Positions 42,471 through 51,641 are shown, counted from the first letter of the stretch. The stretch: 51,757 nucleotides of DNA from Pseudonocardia sp. 73-21 (GCF_001899645.1 NZ_MKVV01000074.1:1-51757); one strand, 5' to 3'. The notes: generated by a model from the sequence alone, not told the origin. A program made the numbers and translations.

Positions 42471-44489
42471 TCAGCTCGGCGGCGTAAGGCCGCGGCGGGC
42501 CAGGAGCGGGGCGATCTCCGGATCGCGGCCGCGGAAGGCGCGGTAGGCCTCCATCGGGTCGACGGCGCCGCCGCGGCTGAGCAGCTCGCGGCGGAAGGTG
42601 TCGCCGTTCCCGCGCGTCAGGCCGCCGTTCTCGGTGAACCACTCGACGGTGTCGGCGTCGAGCACCTCGCTCCAGATGTAGGAGTAGTAGCCCGCGCTGT
42701 AGCCGCCGCCGAAGATGTGGTTGAAGTAGGTGCTGCGGTAGCGCGGCGGGGCGATGGGCACGGCGATGCCGGCCGCCTCCAGCGCCCGGGCCTCGAAGGT
42801 CTCCACATCGGACGGGATCTCCCCGGGCGCGAGCCGGTGCCAGGCCTGGTCCAGCAGCGTGGCCGCCAGGTACTCCGTGGTGGCGAACCCCTCCCCGAAC
42901 TGCCGCGACGCGGCCAGTCGCTCCACCAGCTCGACCGGGATCGGCTCGCCGGTCTCGTGGTGATGGGCGTAGTTCGTCAGGATCTCGGGCACGTCCAGCC
43001 ACATCTCGTTGACCTGCGACGGGTACTCGACGAAGTCGCGGGGCACCGACGTGCCGGAGAACCGCGGGTAGCGGACGTCGGAGAGCAGGCCGTGCAGCGC
43101 GTGGCCGAACTCGTGGAAGAGCGTGCGCACGTTGTCCATGGAGATCAGCGCGGGCTCGCCGTCGGCGGGCTTGGCGATGTTGAGGGTGTTGAGCACCACC
43201 GGCTTCGTGCCCAGCAGGTGCGACTGCGTGACGAACGAGTTCATCCACGCGCCGCCGCGCTTGGAGTCGCGGGCGAACACGTCGGCGACGAACAGCCCGA
43301 GCTGCCCGTTCTCGTCGTGGACGTCGAAGACCCGCACGTCGGGGTGGTAGCGGGGCAGGTCGTGCCGCTCGGCGAAGCGCAGCCCGTAGAGCAGCCCGGC
43401 GGCGTGGAAGACGCCGTCGTGCAGCACCCGCTCGAGCTCCAGGTAGGGGCGCAGCGCCGCCGCATCGAGGTCGAAGCGCTTGCGGCGCACCTGCTCGGCG
43501 TGGAACGCGCGGTCCCAGGCCTCGATCGGGTAGCCGGCGTCGGCGGAGAGCTCCTCGGCCTCGGCGCGGGCGTTCGCGGCGGCGACGGGGGCCATCGCGT
43601 CGAGCATCGCGTCCATCGCCTCGACGGTGGCGGCGGTGCCCACCTCCACCACCCACGACGCGTGGTGCGGATGCCCGAGCAGCTGCGCCCGCTCGGCCCG
43701 CAGGGCCGCCATGCGCAGCACGATGGCGCGGGTGTCGTGCTCACCGGCCAGGCCACGGGTGATCGACGCCGTGTGCAGGCGCTCGCGCAGCGCCCGATCG
43801 GTGAGCGACGCCAGGGCGGGCTGGCCGGTGAAGAGCATGAGCGTGATGAGGTGGCCGTCGAGCCCGCGGTCCTGCGCCGCCCGCGCCGCCGCCGAGATCG
43901 CGTCGGCGGACAGGCCGTCGAGCTGCGCCGGATCGGTGACGTGGACGGCGCCGGCGTTCGCCCCGGCCAGCAGCGTCGAGCCGAAATCCGTGGACAGCGA
44001 GGAGAGCTCCGCGTTGAGCGCGCGCAGACGCTCCTGCTCGGCGGCGCCCAGCCGGGCCCCGGCGCGCACCGCGTCGCGGTGGTAGCGCTCCAGCAGCCGC
44101 TGCGACTCGGCGTCCAGACCGTCGGACGGGATCGCCTCGATGCGCGCGAACAGCGCGGGGTCGAGCGTGATCGCGTCGGAGTGCGCCGCGAGCTGCGGCG
44201 CCACCTCGGCCTCGATCGCCCGGATGCCCTCCGTGCTGGCGGAGCTGACGAGCGTGAAGAACACGGCGGACACCCGGTCGAGCACCGCGCCCGAGCGCTC
44301 CAGCGCGACGATCGTGTTCTCGAACGTGGGTGCCTCGGCGGACGCGGTGATCGCGTCGACCTCCGCCCGCTGCTGCGCCATCCCCTCGGCGAACGCGGGG
44401 AGGTAGTGCTCCTCGCGGATGGCGTCGAAGTCGGGGAACTCGAACGGGAGCGGGCTGGGTGCGAGGAACGGGTTCACCGGCGCGAGCAT
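42471..44489 (-). CDS. M3-family metallopeptidase (oligopeptidase A/Dcp type)
   Basis: A 672-residue cytoplasmic zinc oligopeptidase. HEFGH around residue 458 (TLFHEFGHALHGLL) supplies two zinc ligands and the catalytic Glu, with the downstream Glu in FVEYPSQVNEMW. Other family marks are PTFENTIVALERSG near the N-terminus and FNHIFGGGYSAGYYSYIWSEV near the C-terminus. Length is normal for Dcp. The ATG at 44489 is seven bases from the divergent NUDIX start. Confidence 0.94.
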   Translation of the reverse strand: MLAPVNPFLAPSPLPFEFPDFDAIREEHYLPAFAEGMAQQRAEVDAITASAEAPTFENTIVALERSGAVLDRVSAVFFTLVSSASTEGIRAIEAEVAPQLAAHSDAITLDPALFARIEAIPSDGLDAESQRLLERYHRDAVRAGARLGAAEQERLRALNAELSSLSTDFGSTLLAGANAGAVHVTDPAQLDGLSADAISAAARAAQDRGLDGHLITLMLFTGQPALASLTDRALRERLHTASITRGLAGEHDTRAIVLRMAALRAERAQLLGHPHHASWVVEVGTAATVEAMDAMLDAMAPVAAANARAEAEELSADAGYPIEAWDRAFHAEQVRRKRFDLDAAALRPYLELERVLHDGVFHAAGLLYGLRFAERHDLPRYHPDVRVFDVHDENGQLGLFVADVFARDSKRGGAWMNSFVTQSHLLGTKPVVLNTLNIAKPADGEPALISMDNVRTLFHEFGHALHGLLSDVRYPRFSGTSVPRDFVEYPSQVNEMWLDVPEILTNYAHHHETGEPIPVELVERLAASRQFGEGFATTEYLAATLLDQAWHRLAPGEIPSDVETFEARALEAAGIAVPIAPPRYRSTYFNHIFGGGYSAGYYSYIWSEVLDADTVEWFTENGGLTRGNGDTFRRELLSRGGAVDPMEAYRAFRGRDPEIAPLLARRGLTPPS

Positions 44490-44496
44490 AGGTCGG

Positions 44497-45006
44497 GTGG
44501 AGCACGTGCGGGTGGGGGTCGGGGCGGTGGTGGCGCAGGACGGGCGGTGGCTCGTCCTGCGCCGGACGGGTGCGCACGGCGCGGGCACGTGGGGCCTGCC
44601 CGGCGGGCACCAGGAGTTCGGCGAGTCGCCGGAGGAGACGGCCGTGCGGGAGGTGGCGGAGGAGACGGGGCTCGACGTGCGCGCCACGGCCCGGCTGGGC
44701 TTCACCGACGACCCGATGCCGGAGATCGGCCGCCACTACGTGACGCTGTTCGTGGCCTGTGAGGTGCTCGGGGGCGAGGCCCGGATCACGGAGCCCGACA
44801 AGGCGACCGACCTGGCCTGGACGACGCCCGACGAGCTGCGTGCCCGCGACGACCTCTTCGCCCCGCTACGCCGGTTCCTCGACGGTGAGCAGCTCCGCCG
44901 CCTTCTCCCCGATCGCGACGGCCGTGGCCGCCGGCCCGCGCCGCGGCACCGTCGGGATCACGGACGTGTCGGCGACGCGCAACCCGTCCACCCCGATCAC
45001 CCGTAG
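44497..45006 (+). CDS. NUDIX hydrolase
   Basis: A 169-residue NUDIX protein; the box GHQEFGESPEETAVREVAEETG at 37-58 fits GX5EX7REUXEEXGU. LPGGHQEFGESP and the early GAVVAQDGRWLVL suggest a nucleotide-sugar or nucleotide pyrophosphohydrolase, but the substrate is not readable. The last ~45 residues are Arg/Pro-rich and overlap the convergent GMC gene by 141 bases, so the C-terminus may be extended by loss of an earlier stop. GTG at 44497. Confidence 0.85.
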   Translation: MEHVRVGVGAVVAQDGRWLVLRRTGAHGAGTWGLPGGHQEFGESPEETAVREVAEETGLDVRATARLGFTDDPMPEIGRHYVTLFVACEVLGGEARITEPDKATDLAWTTPDELRARDDLFAPLRRFLDGEQLRRLLPDRDGRGRRPAPRHRRDHGRVGDAQPVHPDHP

Positions 45007-46248
45007 CTCCGCGTCGACGACCCGGCCGATCGCGGCGCTCCCGCACATGTGGACGGACGTGGTGAGGTTCTCGGCGATCCAGCCGTCGAGCGCACGGTCG
45101 TTGCCCAGGACGTCACCCTCGGGGGCGGTGCGCCGGCCCAGTCCCGCCCGCAGCAACTCGGCGGCGGTGCGGATGGCGTGCCGCAGCCGGCGCCGGTCGT
45201 GCTCGGTGCGCAGGTAGCCGTAGGCGATGCGGGGCCGGGGGTCGCCGAGCTCGATGGTGCCGCGGCTGTCGGGGGCCTGCAGCGCGCACATCAGGTGCAG
45301 GTCACCCCCCGGCACGAAGGGCCGGACGAACAGCAGCACCTCCGCGTCGCCGGCGGGATCGGCACCGCAGTCGAGGTCGAGCGCCACCTGGCTGCCGGGC
45401 GCCTGCGGGTGCGCGCCGGGGTCGACGTCGGCGAACGGGAGGTAGACCGACGGGTGGTCGGACCAGCCCTGGCCCACCCCGTCCCCGATCCCGGACGCCA
45501 TCAGCACCTGCGGCGTGGCCACCGCGCCCGCGCACAGCACCACCTCACCCGCCTCGATGATCTCGCCGCTGCGCAGCACCACCCCGCAGGCCCGGCCGTG
45601 GTCGAGCAGGACGCGCGCGACGGGGGCGAGCCCGCGGACGGTCAGACCGGGCCGCTCGCCCACCAGGTACGCCGACGCGGCGTCGACCCGCACCCCGTTC
45701 AGCGAGTTCGACGGGACGAGCCCCGCGCCGGGCGCACCACCGGCGTTCTTGTCCGCCTCGTCGGGGAAACCCAGCTTCGCCGCGGCCTCGAGGAACCGGT
45801 CGACGGCGGGATGGCGCAGGTCACCGGCCGGGCGGACGACCGGGACCGGGCCGTGGTCGCCGTGGTGCGGACCGGCGAAGTCGTGGTCGTGCTCGGCGCG
45901 GACGTAGTGCGGCAGCAGGTCGGCGTAGGACCAGCCCGGCACGCCCCAACCGTCGGCGTCGGCGGGGGTGACGCGCGTCCAGTTGGCGCCGTTGATCGCG
46001 CCCGACCCGCCGAGCCCCTTGCCGCGCGGCACGATGTGGGAGTTGCCGGGCCGCAGCTCCGCGGCGTAGGCCCAGTTCCGGGGGTGCCGCGGGGCGGTGG
46101 CGGCGAGCGAGGTGGCGTCCCGGAGCTCGGGGAGGGAGTCGAGCGGCCCGGCCTCCAGGAGCAGCACGCTGCGACCCGGCCGGTCGGTGAGCCGGCCCGC
46201 GAGCGTGCAGCCCGCGGAGCCACCGCCCACGATCAGCACGTCGACCAT
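44866..46248 (-). CDS. GMC-family FAD oxidoreductase, MftG-like
   Basis: A 460-residue flavoprotein. FAD site VLIVGGGSAGCTLAGRLTDRP at the N-terminus; GKGLGGSGAINGANW is the GMC signature; the C-terminus reads TSVHMCGSAAIGRVVD and LRVADTSVIPTVPRRGPAATAVAIGE, close to the mycofactocin-associated MftG family as I recall it. No mycofactocin genes are in the window, so the assignment to MftG is tentative and a plain alcohol dehydrogenase is possible. ATG at 46248, 19 bases from the divergent M18 start. Confidence 0.85.
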   Translation of the reverse strand: MVDVLIVGGGSAGCTLAGRLTDRPGRSVLLLEAGPLDSLPELRDATSLAATAPRHPRNWAYAAELRPGNSHIVPRGKGLGGSGAINGANWTRVTPADADGWGVPGWSYADLLPHYVRAEHDHDFAGPHHGDHGPVPVVRPAGDLRHPAVDRFLEAAAKLGFPDEADKNAGGAPGAGLVPSNSLNGVRVDAASAYLVGERPGLTVRGLAPVARVLLDHGRACGVVLRSGEIIEAGEVVLCAGAVATPQVLMASGIGDGVGQGWSDHPSVYLPFADVDPGAHPQAPGSQVALDLDCGADPAGDAEVLLFVRPFVPGGDLHLMCALQAPDSRGTIELGDPRPRIAYGYLRTEHDRRRLRHAIRTAAELLRAGLGRRTAPEGDVLGNDRALDGWIAENLTTSVHMCGSAAIGRVVDAELRVIGVDGLRVADTSVIPTVPRRGPAATAVAIGEKAAELLTVEEPA

Positions 46249-46267
46249 GTGCGAGAGGATGCACCCG

Positions 46268-47497
46268 ATGAGTGATCTCGTGCAGGATCTCGCCGAATTC
46301 GTCGTCGCCGCGCCCACGCCGTACCACGCGGTGGCCGAGGCCGTGCGCCGTCTGGAGACGGCCGGGTTCACCGGCGGCCCCGGGCCCGGGCGCCGCTACC
46401 AGGTGCGCGACGGCACGGTGCTGGCGTGGTCGGCGCCCGAGGGCGTGGTGGCCCCGCTGCGGGTCTTCCTCGCCCACACCGACTCCCCGACGCTGAAGGT
46501 CAAGCCCAACCCCGACGTCGGACGCGGTGGCTGGCGGCAGGTCGGCGTCGAGGTCTACGGCGGCACGCTGTGGAACACCTGGCTCGACCGCGACCTCGGC
46601 CTCGCCGGACGCCTCGCGCTCTACGACGGCTCGACGGTGCTGGTGAACGTCGACCGTCCGCTGCTGCGCGTGCCGCAGCTGGCGATCCACCTCGACCGCG
46701 GCGTCAACCAGGGCCTCAAGCTCGACGCGCAGCAGCACCTCCTCCCGATCTGGGGCCTGGGCGCGCCGGCGGAGGGCGACCTGCTGGAGTTCCTGTCCGG
46801 CGAGGTCGGCGTCGACGCGGACGAGATCGCCGCCCACGACCTCGTGGTCCACGACCTCACGCCCCCGGCCCGCCTCGGTGAGGAGTCGGACCTGTTCGCG
46901 GCGCCGCGGCTGGACAACCTGTCGTCCGTGCACGCGGGCATCGGGGCGCTGATCGCGGCGGCCGACAGCGGCGAGGTCATCCCGGTGTTCGTCGGGTTCG
47001 ACCACGAGGAAATCGGCTCCAACTCGGCCACCGGCGCGGCGGGCCCGCTGCTGGAGGAGCTGCTCACGCGCCTGGCGGGCGGGTTCGACGCCCGTCGGCC
47101 GGTGTTCGCGGAGTCGCGCTGCCTCTCGGTCGACGTCACGCACGCCGCCCACCCCAACTACCTCGAGCTGCACGAGCCCGACCACCGCACGCTGCCCAAC
47201 CACGGCCCGGCGCTGAAGGTCAACGCCAACCAGCGCTACGCCACCGACGCGCCCGGGGCCGCGGCGTGGCAGCGCGCCTGCCGCGACGCCGGCGTGCCGA
47301 CGCAGGTGTTCGTCGGGAAGAACACGGTGCCGTGCGGGTCGACGGTCGGCCCGATCACGGCCACCCGGCTGGGCATCCGCACCGTCGACGTCGGCATCCC
47401 GGTGCTGTCGATGCACTCGGCGCGCGAGCTGTGCGGGGTGGACGATCCCGGCTTCCTCGCCGCGGCGGCGACGCGGTTCCTCAGCGACCCGCTCTGA
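46268..47497 (+). CDS. M18-family aspartyl aminopeptidase
   Basis: A 409-residue zinc aminopeptidase removing N-terminal acidic residues. Ligands and catalytic groups are in LAHTDSPTLKVKPNP (His, Asp), RLDNLSSVHAG, DHEEIGSNSATGA (Glu pair) and LSMHSARE (His). ATG at 46268 has GAGAGG about nine bases upstream; an ATG three codons earlier (46259) is too close to it. It overlaps the convergent hydrolase gene by 17 bases. Confidence 0.93.
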   Translation: MSDLVQDLAEFVVAAPTPYHAVAEAVRRLETAGFTGGPGPGRRYQVRDGTVLAWSAPEGVVAPLRVFLAHTDSPTLKVKPNPDVGRGGWRQVGVEVYGGTLWNTWLDRDLGLAGRLALYDGSTVLVNVDRPLLRVPQLAIHLDRGVNQGLKLDAQQHLLPIWGLGAPAEGDLLEFLSGEVGVDADEIAAHDLVVHDLTPPARLGEESDLFAAPRLDNLSSVHAGIGALIAAADSGEVIPVFVGFDHEEIGSNSATGAAGPLLEELLTRLAGGFDARRPVFAESRCLSVDVTHAAHPNYLELHEPDHRTLPNHGPALKVNANQRYATDAPGAAAWQRACRDAGVPTQVFVGKNTVPCGSTVGPITATRLGIRTVDVGIPVLSMHSARELCGVDDPGFLAAAATRFLSDPL

Positions 47498-48305
47498 GCA
47501 GGCGGAGGAGTTCGGCCGCGAACTCCTCCGGCTGCTCGTCGTAGCCGATGTGACCACCGGGGAACTCGACGATCTCGCGACCGAGGCGCTGCGCCAGCCG
47601 GACGTTGGGCCGGCAGGGCATCGCGTCGGTCTCGCGGGAGGTGCGGCCCACGGCCGGCACGATCCGGTCCGCGACCGCGCCGAGCGCCGCGACGTCGGGC
47701 CGGTAGGCGGGGTAGGACTCGAACTCGTGCTCGAACCAGAACCCCATGTTCTGCGGGACGCGGCCCATCATGGCCAGGCGCCCGGGTGACGGCTCCCCGA
47801 CCGGCACGGCGGGCCGGGTGAGCCCGACGGCCGTCCCGAACTCCGCGAGCGCGGGCATCAGCCCCTCGGCCTCGTACCTCGCGCGGATCCCGGCGAACCG
47901 CGCGGCCCAGGCGCCGGGGTCGTCGAGCAGCTCCAGGATCGGCGGTTCGTGCACCACCACGACGCGGACGAGGTCGGGGTGCCGCGTGACCAGGTCCAGC
48001 GCGACGATCGCCCCGGAGCTGCTGCCGAACACGAGCGCCTCGCCGCCGTGCGCGCAGATCAGCGCGGCCGCGTCCTCGACGTCGGCGGCGATGCGGCCGG
48101 CCCCGGCCGGAGGAACGTCGAGCGGGCTGCGCACGAACCCGCGCCGGACGTAGGTGAGCACCGTGACGTGCTCGGCCAGCGGGCCCACGATCCCGTCGAA
48201 GGAGGCGCTGTCGCCGTTGCCGCCGTGGATCAGCAGGAGCAGCGGACCGCTGCCGTGGGTCTCGGTGTGCAGGCGGGCGCCGGGCACCGCGAACTCCTCG
48301 ATCAC
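47481..48305 (-). CDS. alpha/beta hydrolase
   Basis: A 274-residue hydrolase. Oxyanion region LLLIHGGNGDSASF, nucleophile elbow FGSSSGAIVAL (Ser), and the late His in PGGHIGYDEQPEEF. The substrate is unknown. GTG at 48305 is annotated, but GAGGAG is seven bases before a second in-frame GTG at 48287 (VPGARLH), which may be the true start. Confidence 0.87.
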   Translation of the reverse strand: MIEEFAVPGARLHTETHGSGPLLLLIHGGNGDSASFDGIVGPLAEHVTVLTYVRRGFVRSPLDVPPAGAGRIAADVEDAAALICAHGGEALVFGSSSGAIVALDLVTRHPDLVRVVVVHEPPILELLDDPGAWAARFAGIRARYEAEGLMPALAEFGTAVGLTRPAVPVGEPSPGRLAMMGRVPQNMGFWFEHEFESYPAYRPDVAALGAVADRIVPAVGRTSRETDAMPCRPNVRLAQRLGREIVEFPGGHIGYDEQPEEFAAELLRLLRAGR

Positions 48306-48391
48306 GCCTCCACCGTAATCCCGGTCACCGTTTGACAGCCCCCGCTCGCGGTCGCACCCTGCGTGACACGTCGACCGGATCGAGGTACCCC

Positions 48392-49684
48392 ATGGCCACC
48401 ACGGCACCACCACAGCCAGCCCAGATGCGCTCGCAACGGCGACGGGCCGTGGTCGCGAGCACGGTCGGCACCACGATCGAGTGGTACGACTTCTTCCTCT
48501 ACAGCACCGCGGCGGCGTTGATCTTCCCGTCGTTGTTCTTCCCGGCGCAGAGCACGTCGGTGGCCGTGCTGGCGGCGTTCGGGACGCAGTTCGTCGGGTT
48601 CGCCGCCCGCCCGATCGGGGCCGCGATCTTCGGCCACTACGGCGACCGGATCGGCCGCAAGGCCACGCTCGTCACCACCCTGCTGATCATGGGGATCTGC
48701 ACGGCGCTGATCGGCGCGCTGCCCACCTACGAGTCGATCGGCTACCTCGCGCCGCTGCTGCTGACGGTGCTGCGGCTGCTGCAGGGTGTCGCCGTCGGCG
48801 GGGAGTGGGGCGGGTCGGTGCTGCTGGCGATGGAGTGGGGGTCGCCGAAGCGGCGCGGGTTCATGGCGAGCTGGCCCCAGCTCGGCGTGCCGCTCGGCCT
48901 GCTGCTGTCCACGGCGCTGGTGCAGATCATGTCGGCGGCCACCGGTGACGCGTTCCTGAAGTGGGGCTGGCGCATCCCGTTCCTCGTCAGCATCGTGCTC
49001 GTCGGCGTCGGCCTCTACGTCCGGTTGAAGGTGCTGGAGAGCCCGGAGTTCGCCGAGGTCAAGAAGACGCAGGCCGTCGTGAAGCTGCCGATCGTCGAGG
49101 CGTTCCGCACGCAGTGGCGCGAGATCCTGCTCGCCGCGTTCGTGCGGATGTCGGAGCAGGCGCCGTTCTACATCTTCATCACGTTCGTGCTGTCCTACGG
49201 CACGAAACATCTGAAGCTCCCGCAGAACTCGCTGCTCGTCGACACCCTGATCGCCGCCGCGATCGGGCTCATCAGCGTGCCGTTGTTCGGCCACCTCTCG
49301 GACCGCATCGGCCGGCGGACGATGTACGCCATCGGCATCGGGTGCGTCGCCGTGTTCGCGTTCCCGTACTTCGGGCTGCTCAACACGGCCGTGCCCGGGC
49401 TGGTGCTGCTCGCGATCGTGCTGTCGCTGATGTTCCACGACATGCAGTACGGCCCCCAGGCCGCGCTCATCGCGGAGAGCTTCGGCGCCAACATCCGCTA
49501 CAGCGGTGCGGGCATCGGCTACCAGCTCGCGTCGGTGATCGCGGGCGGGCCGGCGCCGCTGATCGCGGCCGCGATCCTCGCCGGCACCGGATCGAGCACG
49601 TGGATCAGCGTCTACATCCTCGGCTGCTGCGTGGTCTCGCTCGTCGCGCTGGTTCTCCTGCCCCGGCGCACACTGGACGTATGA
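48392..49684 (+). CDS. MHS-family MFS transporter (metabolite/proton symporter)
   Basis: A 430-residue transporter with twelve helices. TTIEWYDFFLYSTAAALIFPSLFF, ARPIGAAIFGHYGDRIGRK, and GGEWGGSVLLAMEWGSPKRRGFMASWPQLGVPLG mark the MHS subfamily (ShiA, ProP, citrate and similar symporters). The substrate is not readable. GAGG precedes the ATG. Its TGA overlaps the next ATG by four bases, so it is coupled to the MpaB-family gene. Confidence 0.92.
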   Translation: MATTAPPQPAQMRSQRRRAVVASTVGTTIEWYDFFLYSTAAALIFPSLFFPAQSTSVAVLAAFGTQFVGFAARPIGAAIFGHYGDRIGRKATLVTTLLIMGICTALIGALPTYESIGYLAPLLLTVLRLLQGVAVGGEWGGSVLLAMEWGSPKRRGFMASWPQLGVPLGLLLSTALVQIMSAATGDAFLKWGWRIPFLVSIVLVGVGLYVRLKVLESPEFAEVKKTQAVVKLPIVEAFRTQWREILLAAFVRMSEQAPFYIFITFVLSYGTKHLKLPQNSLLVDTLIAAAIGLISVPLFGHLSDRIGRRTMYAIGIGCVAVFAFPYFGLLNTAVPGLVLLAIVLSLMFHDMQYGPQAALIAESFGANIRYSGAGIGYQLASVIAGGPAPLIAAAILAGTGSSTWISVYILGCCVVSLVALVLLPRRTLDV

Positions 49685-50523
49685 CCCAGGACCACGGCCT
49701 GTTCGGACCCGACTCGGTGACGTGGCGGGTCCACCTCGAACCTGTCATGTGGGTGGGCGGGTTCCGGGCGCTGCTGCTGCAGTCGCTGCACCCGCGGGTC
49801 ATGCGCGGCACGTACCAGAACTCGGCGCTGTTCGACCCGAAGAAGGCGTGGTCGCGGTTCCAGCGCACGGTCGAGTACGTGGGGGTTCGGACGTTCGGGG
49901 CCACCGCCGACGTCGAGCGCGTCGCCGGACGGGTGCGGCGGCTGCACGCGTCGTTGACCGGGTTCGACCCCGACACGGGCGACACCTTCCGTCTCGACCA
50001 CCCGTCGCACCTGCTGTGGGTGCACGCCACGGAGATCGACTCCTACGCGCAGATCGCCCGGCGCTCGGGCCTGCTCGACGACGACGGCGTCGAGCGGTAC
50101 CTGCGGGAGAGCGTGCGGGCGGCGCGGGTGATCGGGCTGGACGACGCCCCGTCGTCGCGGGCGGAGATGCGGGAGTACATCGAGAGCGTGCGACCGGAGC
50201 TCGCGATGACCGACGAGGCCCGCAAGGCCGTCGGCAACCTGTTCGCGCCGCGCAGCGAGGCCCCGACGCAGGTCCAGGTCGCCGTGCCACTGATCGCGAC
50301 GCTGTCCCTGACGACCCTGCCCCGCTGGGCCCGCCGGCTCTACGGCCTGCCGGGCGTCCCCCCCACGGACCTGGGCGCCACGGCCACGCTGCGGGCTCTG
50401 CGCACGACCACGCGCATGCTCCCCGACATCCCGGCGCCGCCGAACATCCAGGAGGCCCGCCGCCTGGTCCGCGAGGCGACCACCCCCACCCGCCGCTGGA
50501 CCCCCCGCCTCCTGATCAGCTGA
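49681..50523 (+). CDS. MpaB-family oxygenase (DUF2236)
   Basis: A 280-residue protein with the DUF2236/MpaB pattern: PVMWVGGFRALLLQSLHPRVMRGT, then RFQRTVEYVGVRTFG, LDHPSHLLWVHATEIDSYAQI and the C-terminal LTTLPRWARRLYGLP. Family members are haem or metal oxygenases acting on lipids or polymers such as polyisoprene (Lcp relatives). Coupled by ATGA to the MHS transporter, which may supply a precursor or simply share the promoter. Array C begins 14 bases after the stop. Confidence 0.88.
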   Translation: MTQDHGLFGPDSVTWRVHLEPVMWVGGFRALLLQSLHPRVMRGTYQNSALFDPKKAWSRFQRTVEYVGVRTFGATADVERVAGRVRRLHASLTGFDPDTGDTFRLDHPSHLLWVHATEIDSYAQIARRSGLLDDDGVERYLRESVRAARVIGLDDAPSSRAEMREYIESVRPELAMTDEARKAVGNLFAPRSEAPTQVQVAVPLIATLSLTTLPRWARRLYGLPGVPPTDLGATATLRALRTTTRMLPDIPAPPNIQEARRLVREATTPTRRWTPRLLIS

Positions 50524-50536
50524 CCGCCCCCTCCCG

Positions 50537-50743
50537 CGCGAGTCGGGCCCCACGTGCGCGCGAGTCGGGCCCTGCGTGTCCGCGAGTCGGGGCCTGCGTC
50601 TCCGCGAGTCGGGGCCTGCGTGCGCGCGAGCCGGGCCCTGCGTGCGTGTTCGTGTCGCAACGAACCCGCGACACGGACGCACGGAGACCCCGACTCGCGC
50701 ACATCGAGACCCCGACTCGCCGGCCTCAGGGCCCCGACTCGCG
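50537..50743. repeat. 22-bp repeat array C, in two opposing halves
   Basis: CGCGAGTC(C)GG cores start at 50537, 50559, 50581, 50603 and 50625, exactly 22 bases apart. On the other strand three more units end at 50699, 50721 and 50743, also 22 apart. The first half follows the MpaB-family stop in sense direction; the second half reads in the sense of the minus-strand MFS fragment beyond it. The middle (50647-50690) is degenerate and can fold back (TTCGTGTCGC...GCGACACGGA). Confidence 0.92.
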
Positions 50744-50751
50744 GGGGTCGG

Positions 50752-50919
50752 GGTCAGCGCCTCGACGGCGTCGAGCCCGCCCACGACGGCCGCGGTGACG
50801 AGCGCGGTCCGCAGCCGCGGCCGGGAGGCGGCCACGGTCAGGTCGGCGCGCAGGGTCGCGAGATAGCCGTTCTCGGGCTCACCCCGCGCAGGCTCCGGCG
50901 GCCCGCCAGGCAGACCCAC
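50752..50919 (-). pseudogene. fragment of an MFS transporter gene
   Basis: The minus strand encodes GEPENGYLATLRADLTVAAS, then RPRLRTALVTAAVVGGLDAVEAL, the pattern of a central loop and next helix of an MFS transporter. An in-frame TGA lies upstream (50962-50964), and the downstream end runs straight into repeat array C. No start or other helices remain. The identification is by pattern and the fragment is short. Confidence 0.4.
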
Positions 50920-50973
50920 GATCGCGACGGGACCCGCGCCCGTCGCTTCGCCGAGGTCGTCTCAGATTTCGAC

Positions 50974-50997
50974 CACCAGAAGGCCTGATCTCTGGTG
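50974..50997. promoter_or_regulatory. inverted repeat before the DinB-like gene
   Basis: CACCAGA (50974-50980) and TCTGGTG (50991-50997) form a seven-base-arm inverted repeat ten bases before the ATG at 51008. It could be an operator. No regulator gene is adjacent in the window. Confidence 0.4.
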
Positions 50998-51007
50998 TGA
51001 TCTGCGC

Positions 51008-51625
51008 ATGATTCACGAGGCAGAGCTGTTCGTGAAAGCCGAGCAGATGCTCGTCGAGGTGATCGGCCGGATCCGTTCCGAGCACTGGCGCCTCGTGATC
51101 CCGCCCCTGTTCGACATGCCCGGTGCCGACAAGCCCAGCCCGCTGCGGCCGCTCGTCAACCAGTACGCGTACGACAACGCGTGGGTGCCGGACATGCTGG
51201 CCGGGCGCACGATGGACGAGGTCGGCCGCGACAAGTTCGACGGCGACCTCCTCGGCGACGACCCCCACGCCGCCGTCACCCGCATCTCCGACGCCGCGTG
51301 CGCCGCCGCGAGCCAGGTCACCGACGGCGACGCCGTGGTGCACACCAGCTTCGGGGAGTTCGCCGCCCGCGACTACTTCTGGCAGATCGACATCGCCCGG
51401 TGCTTCCTCGCCCACGAGATCGCGATGGCGCTGGGCTCGCGGGCCTGCCCGCTGCCGGAGGACCTGGCCAAGGGGATGTACGACGGCACGGCGCCCGTCG
51501 CGGAGCAGTGGCGCTCGGTCGGGGTCTTCCGCGAGCCGATGCCCTACCCGCCCGGACACGTGTCGTGGCGCGACCAGTTCCTGCTCACCGCCGGCCGGGA
51601 CCCCCACCCCTTCCTGGACCACTGA
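51008..51625 (+). CDS. DinB/mycothiol-dependent maleylpyruvate isomerase-like protein
   Basis: A 205-residue four-helix-bundle-type protein. The pattern L-x5-L, then LRPLVNQYAYDNAWVPDMLAGR, and WQIDIARCFLAHEIAMALGSR recalls the TIGR03086/MDMPI N-terminal family. The usual metal His in the first half (LVxH) is Gln or Asn here (LVNQYAYD), whereas HE in the late helix is kept, so metal binding is uncertain. It may be a thiol S-transferase; the substrate is unknown. Confidence 0.7.
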   Translation: MIHEAELFVKAEQMLVEVIGRIRSEHWRLVIPPLFDMPGADKPSPLRPLVNQYAYDNAWVPDMLAGRTMDEVGRDKFDGDLLGDDPHAAVTRISDAACAAASQVTDGDAVVHTSFGEFAARDYFWQIDIARCFLAHEIAMALGSRACPLPEDLAKGMYDGTAPVAEQWRSVGVFREPMPYPPGHVSWRDQFLLTAGRDPHPFLDH

Positions 51626-51641
51626 GCTCGGCGGCGGACCG

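Noticed and set aside
50537..50743. Array C as a CRISPR array
   Set aside because: Units are contiguous 22-bp repeats without spacers and no cas genes are present.
49612..50919. Minus-strand 435-codon frame across the MpaB gene and the repeats
   Set aside because: It reads through repeat array C and opposes a well-supported gene; only its first ~55 codons look like a real, fragmentary protein.
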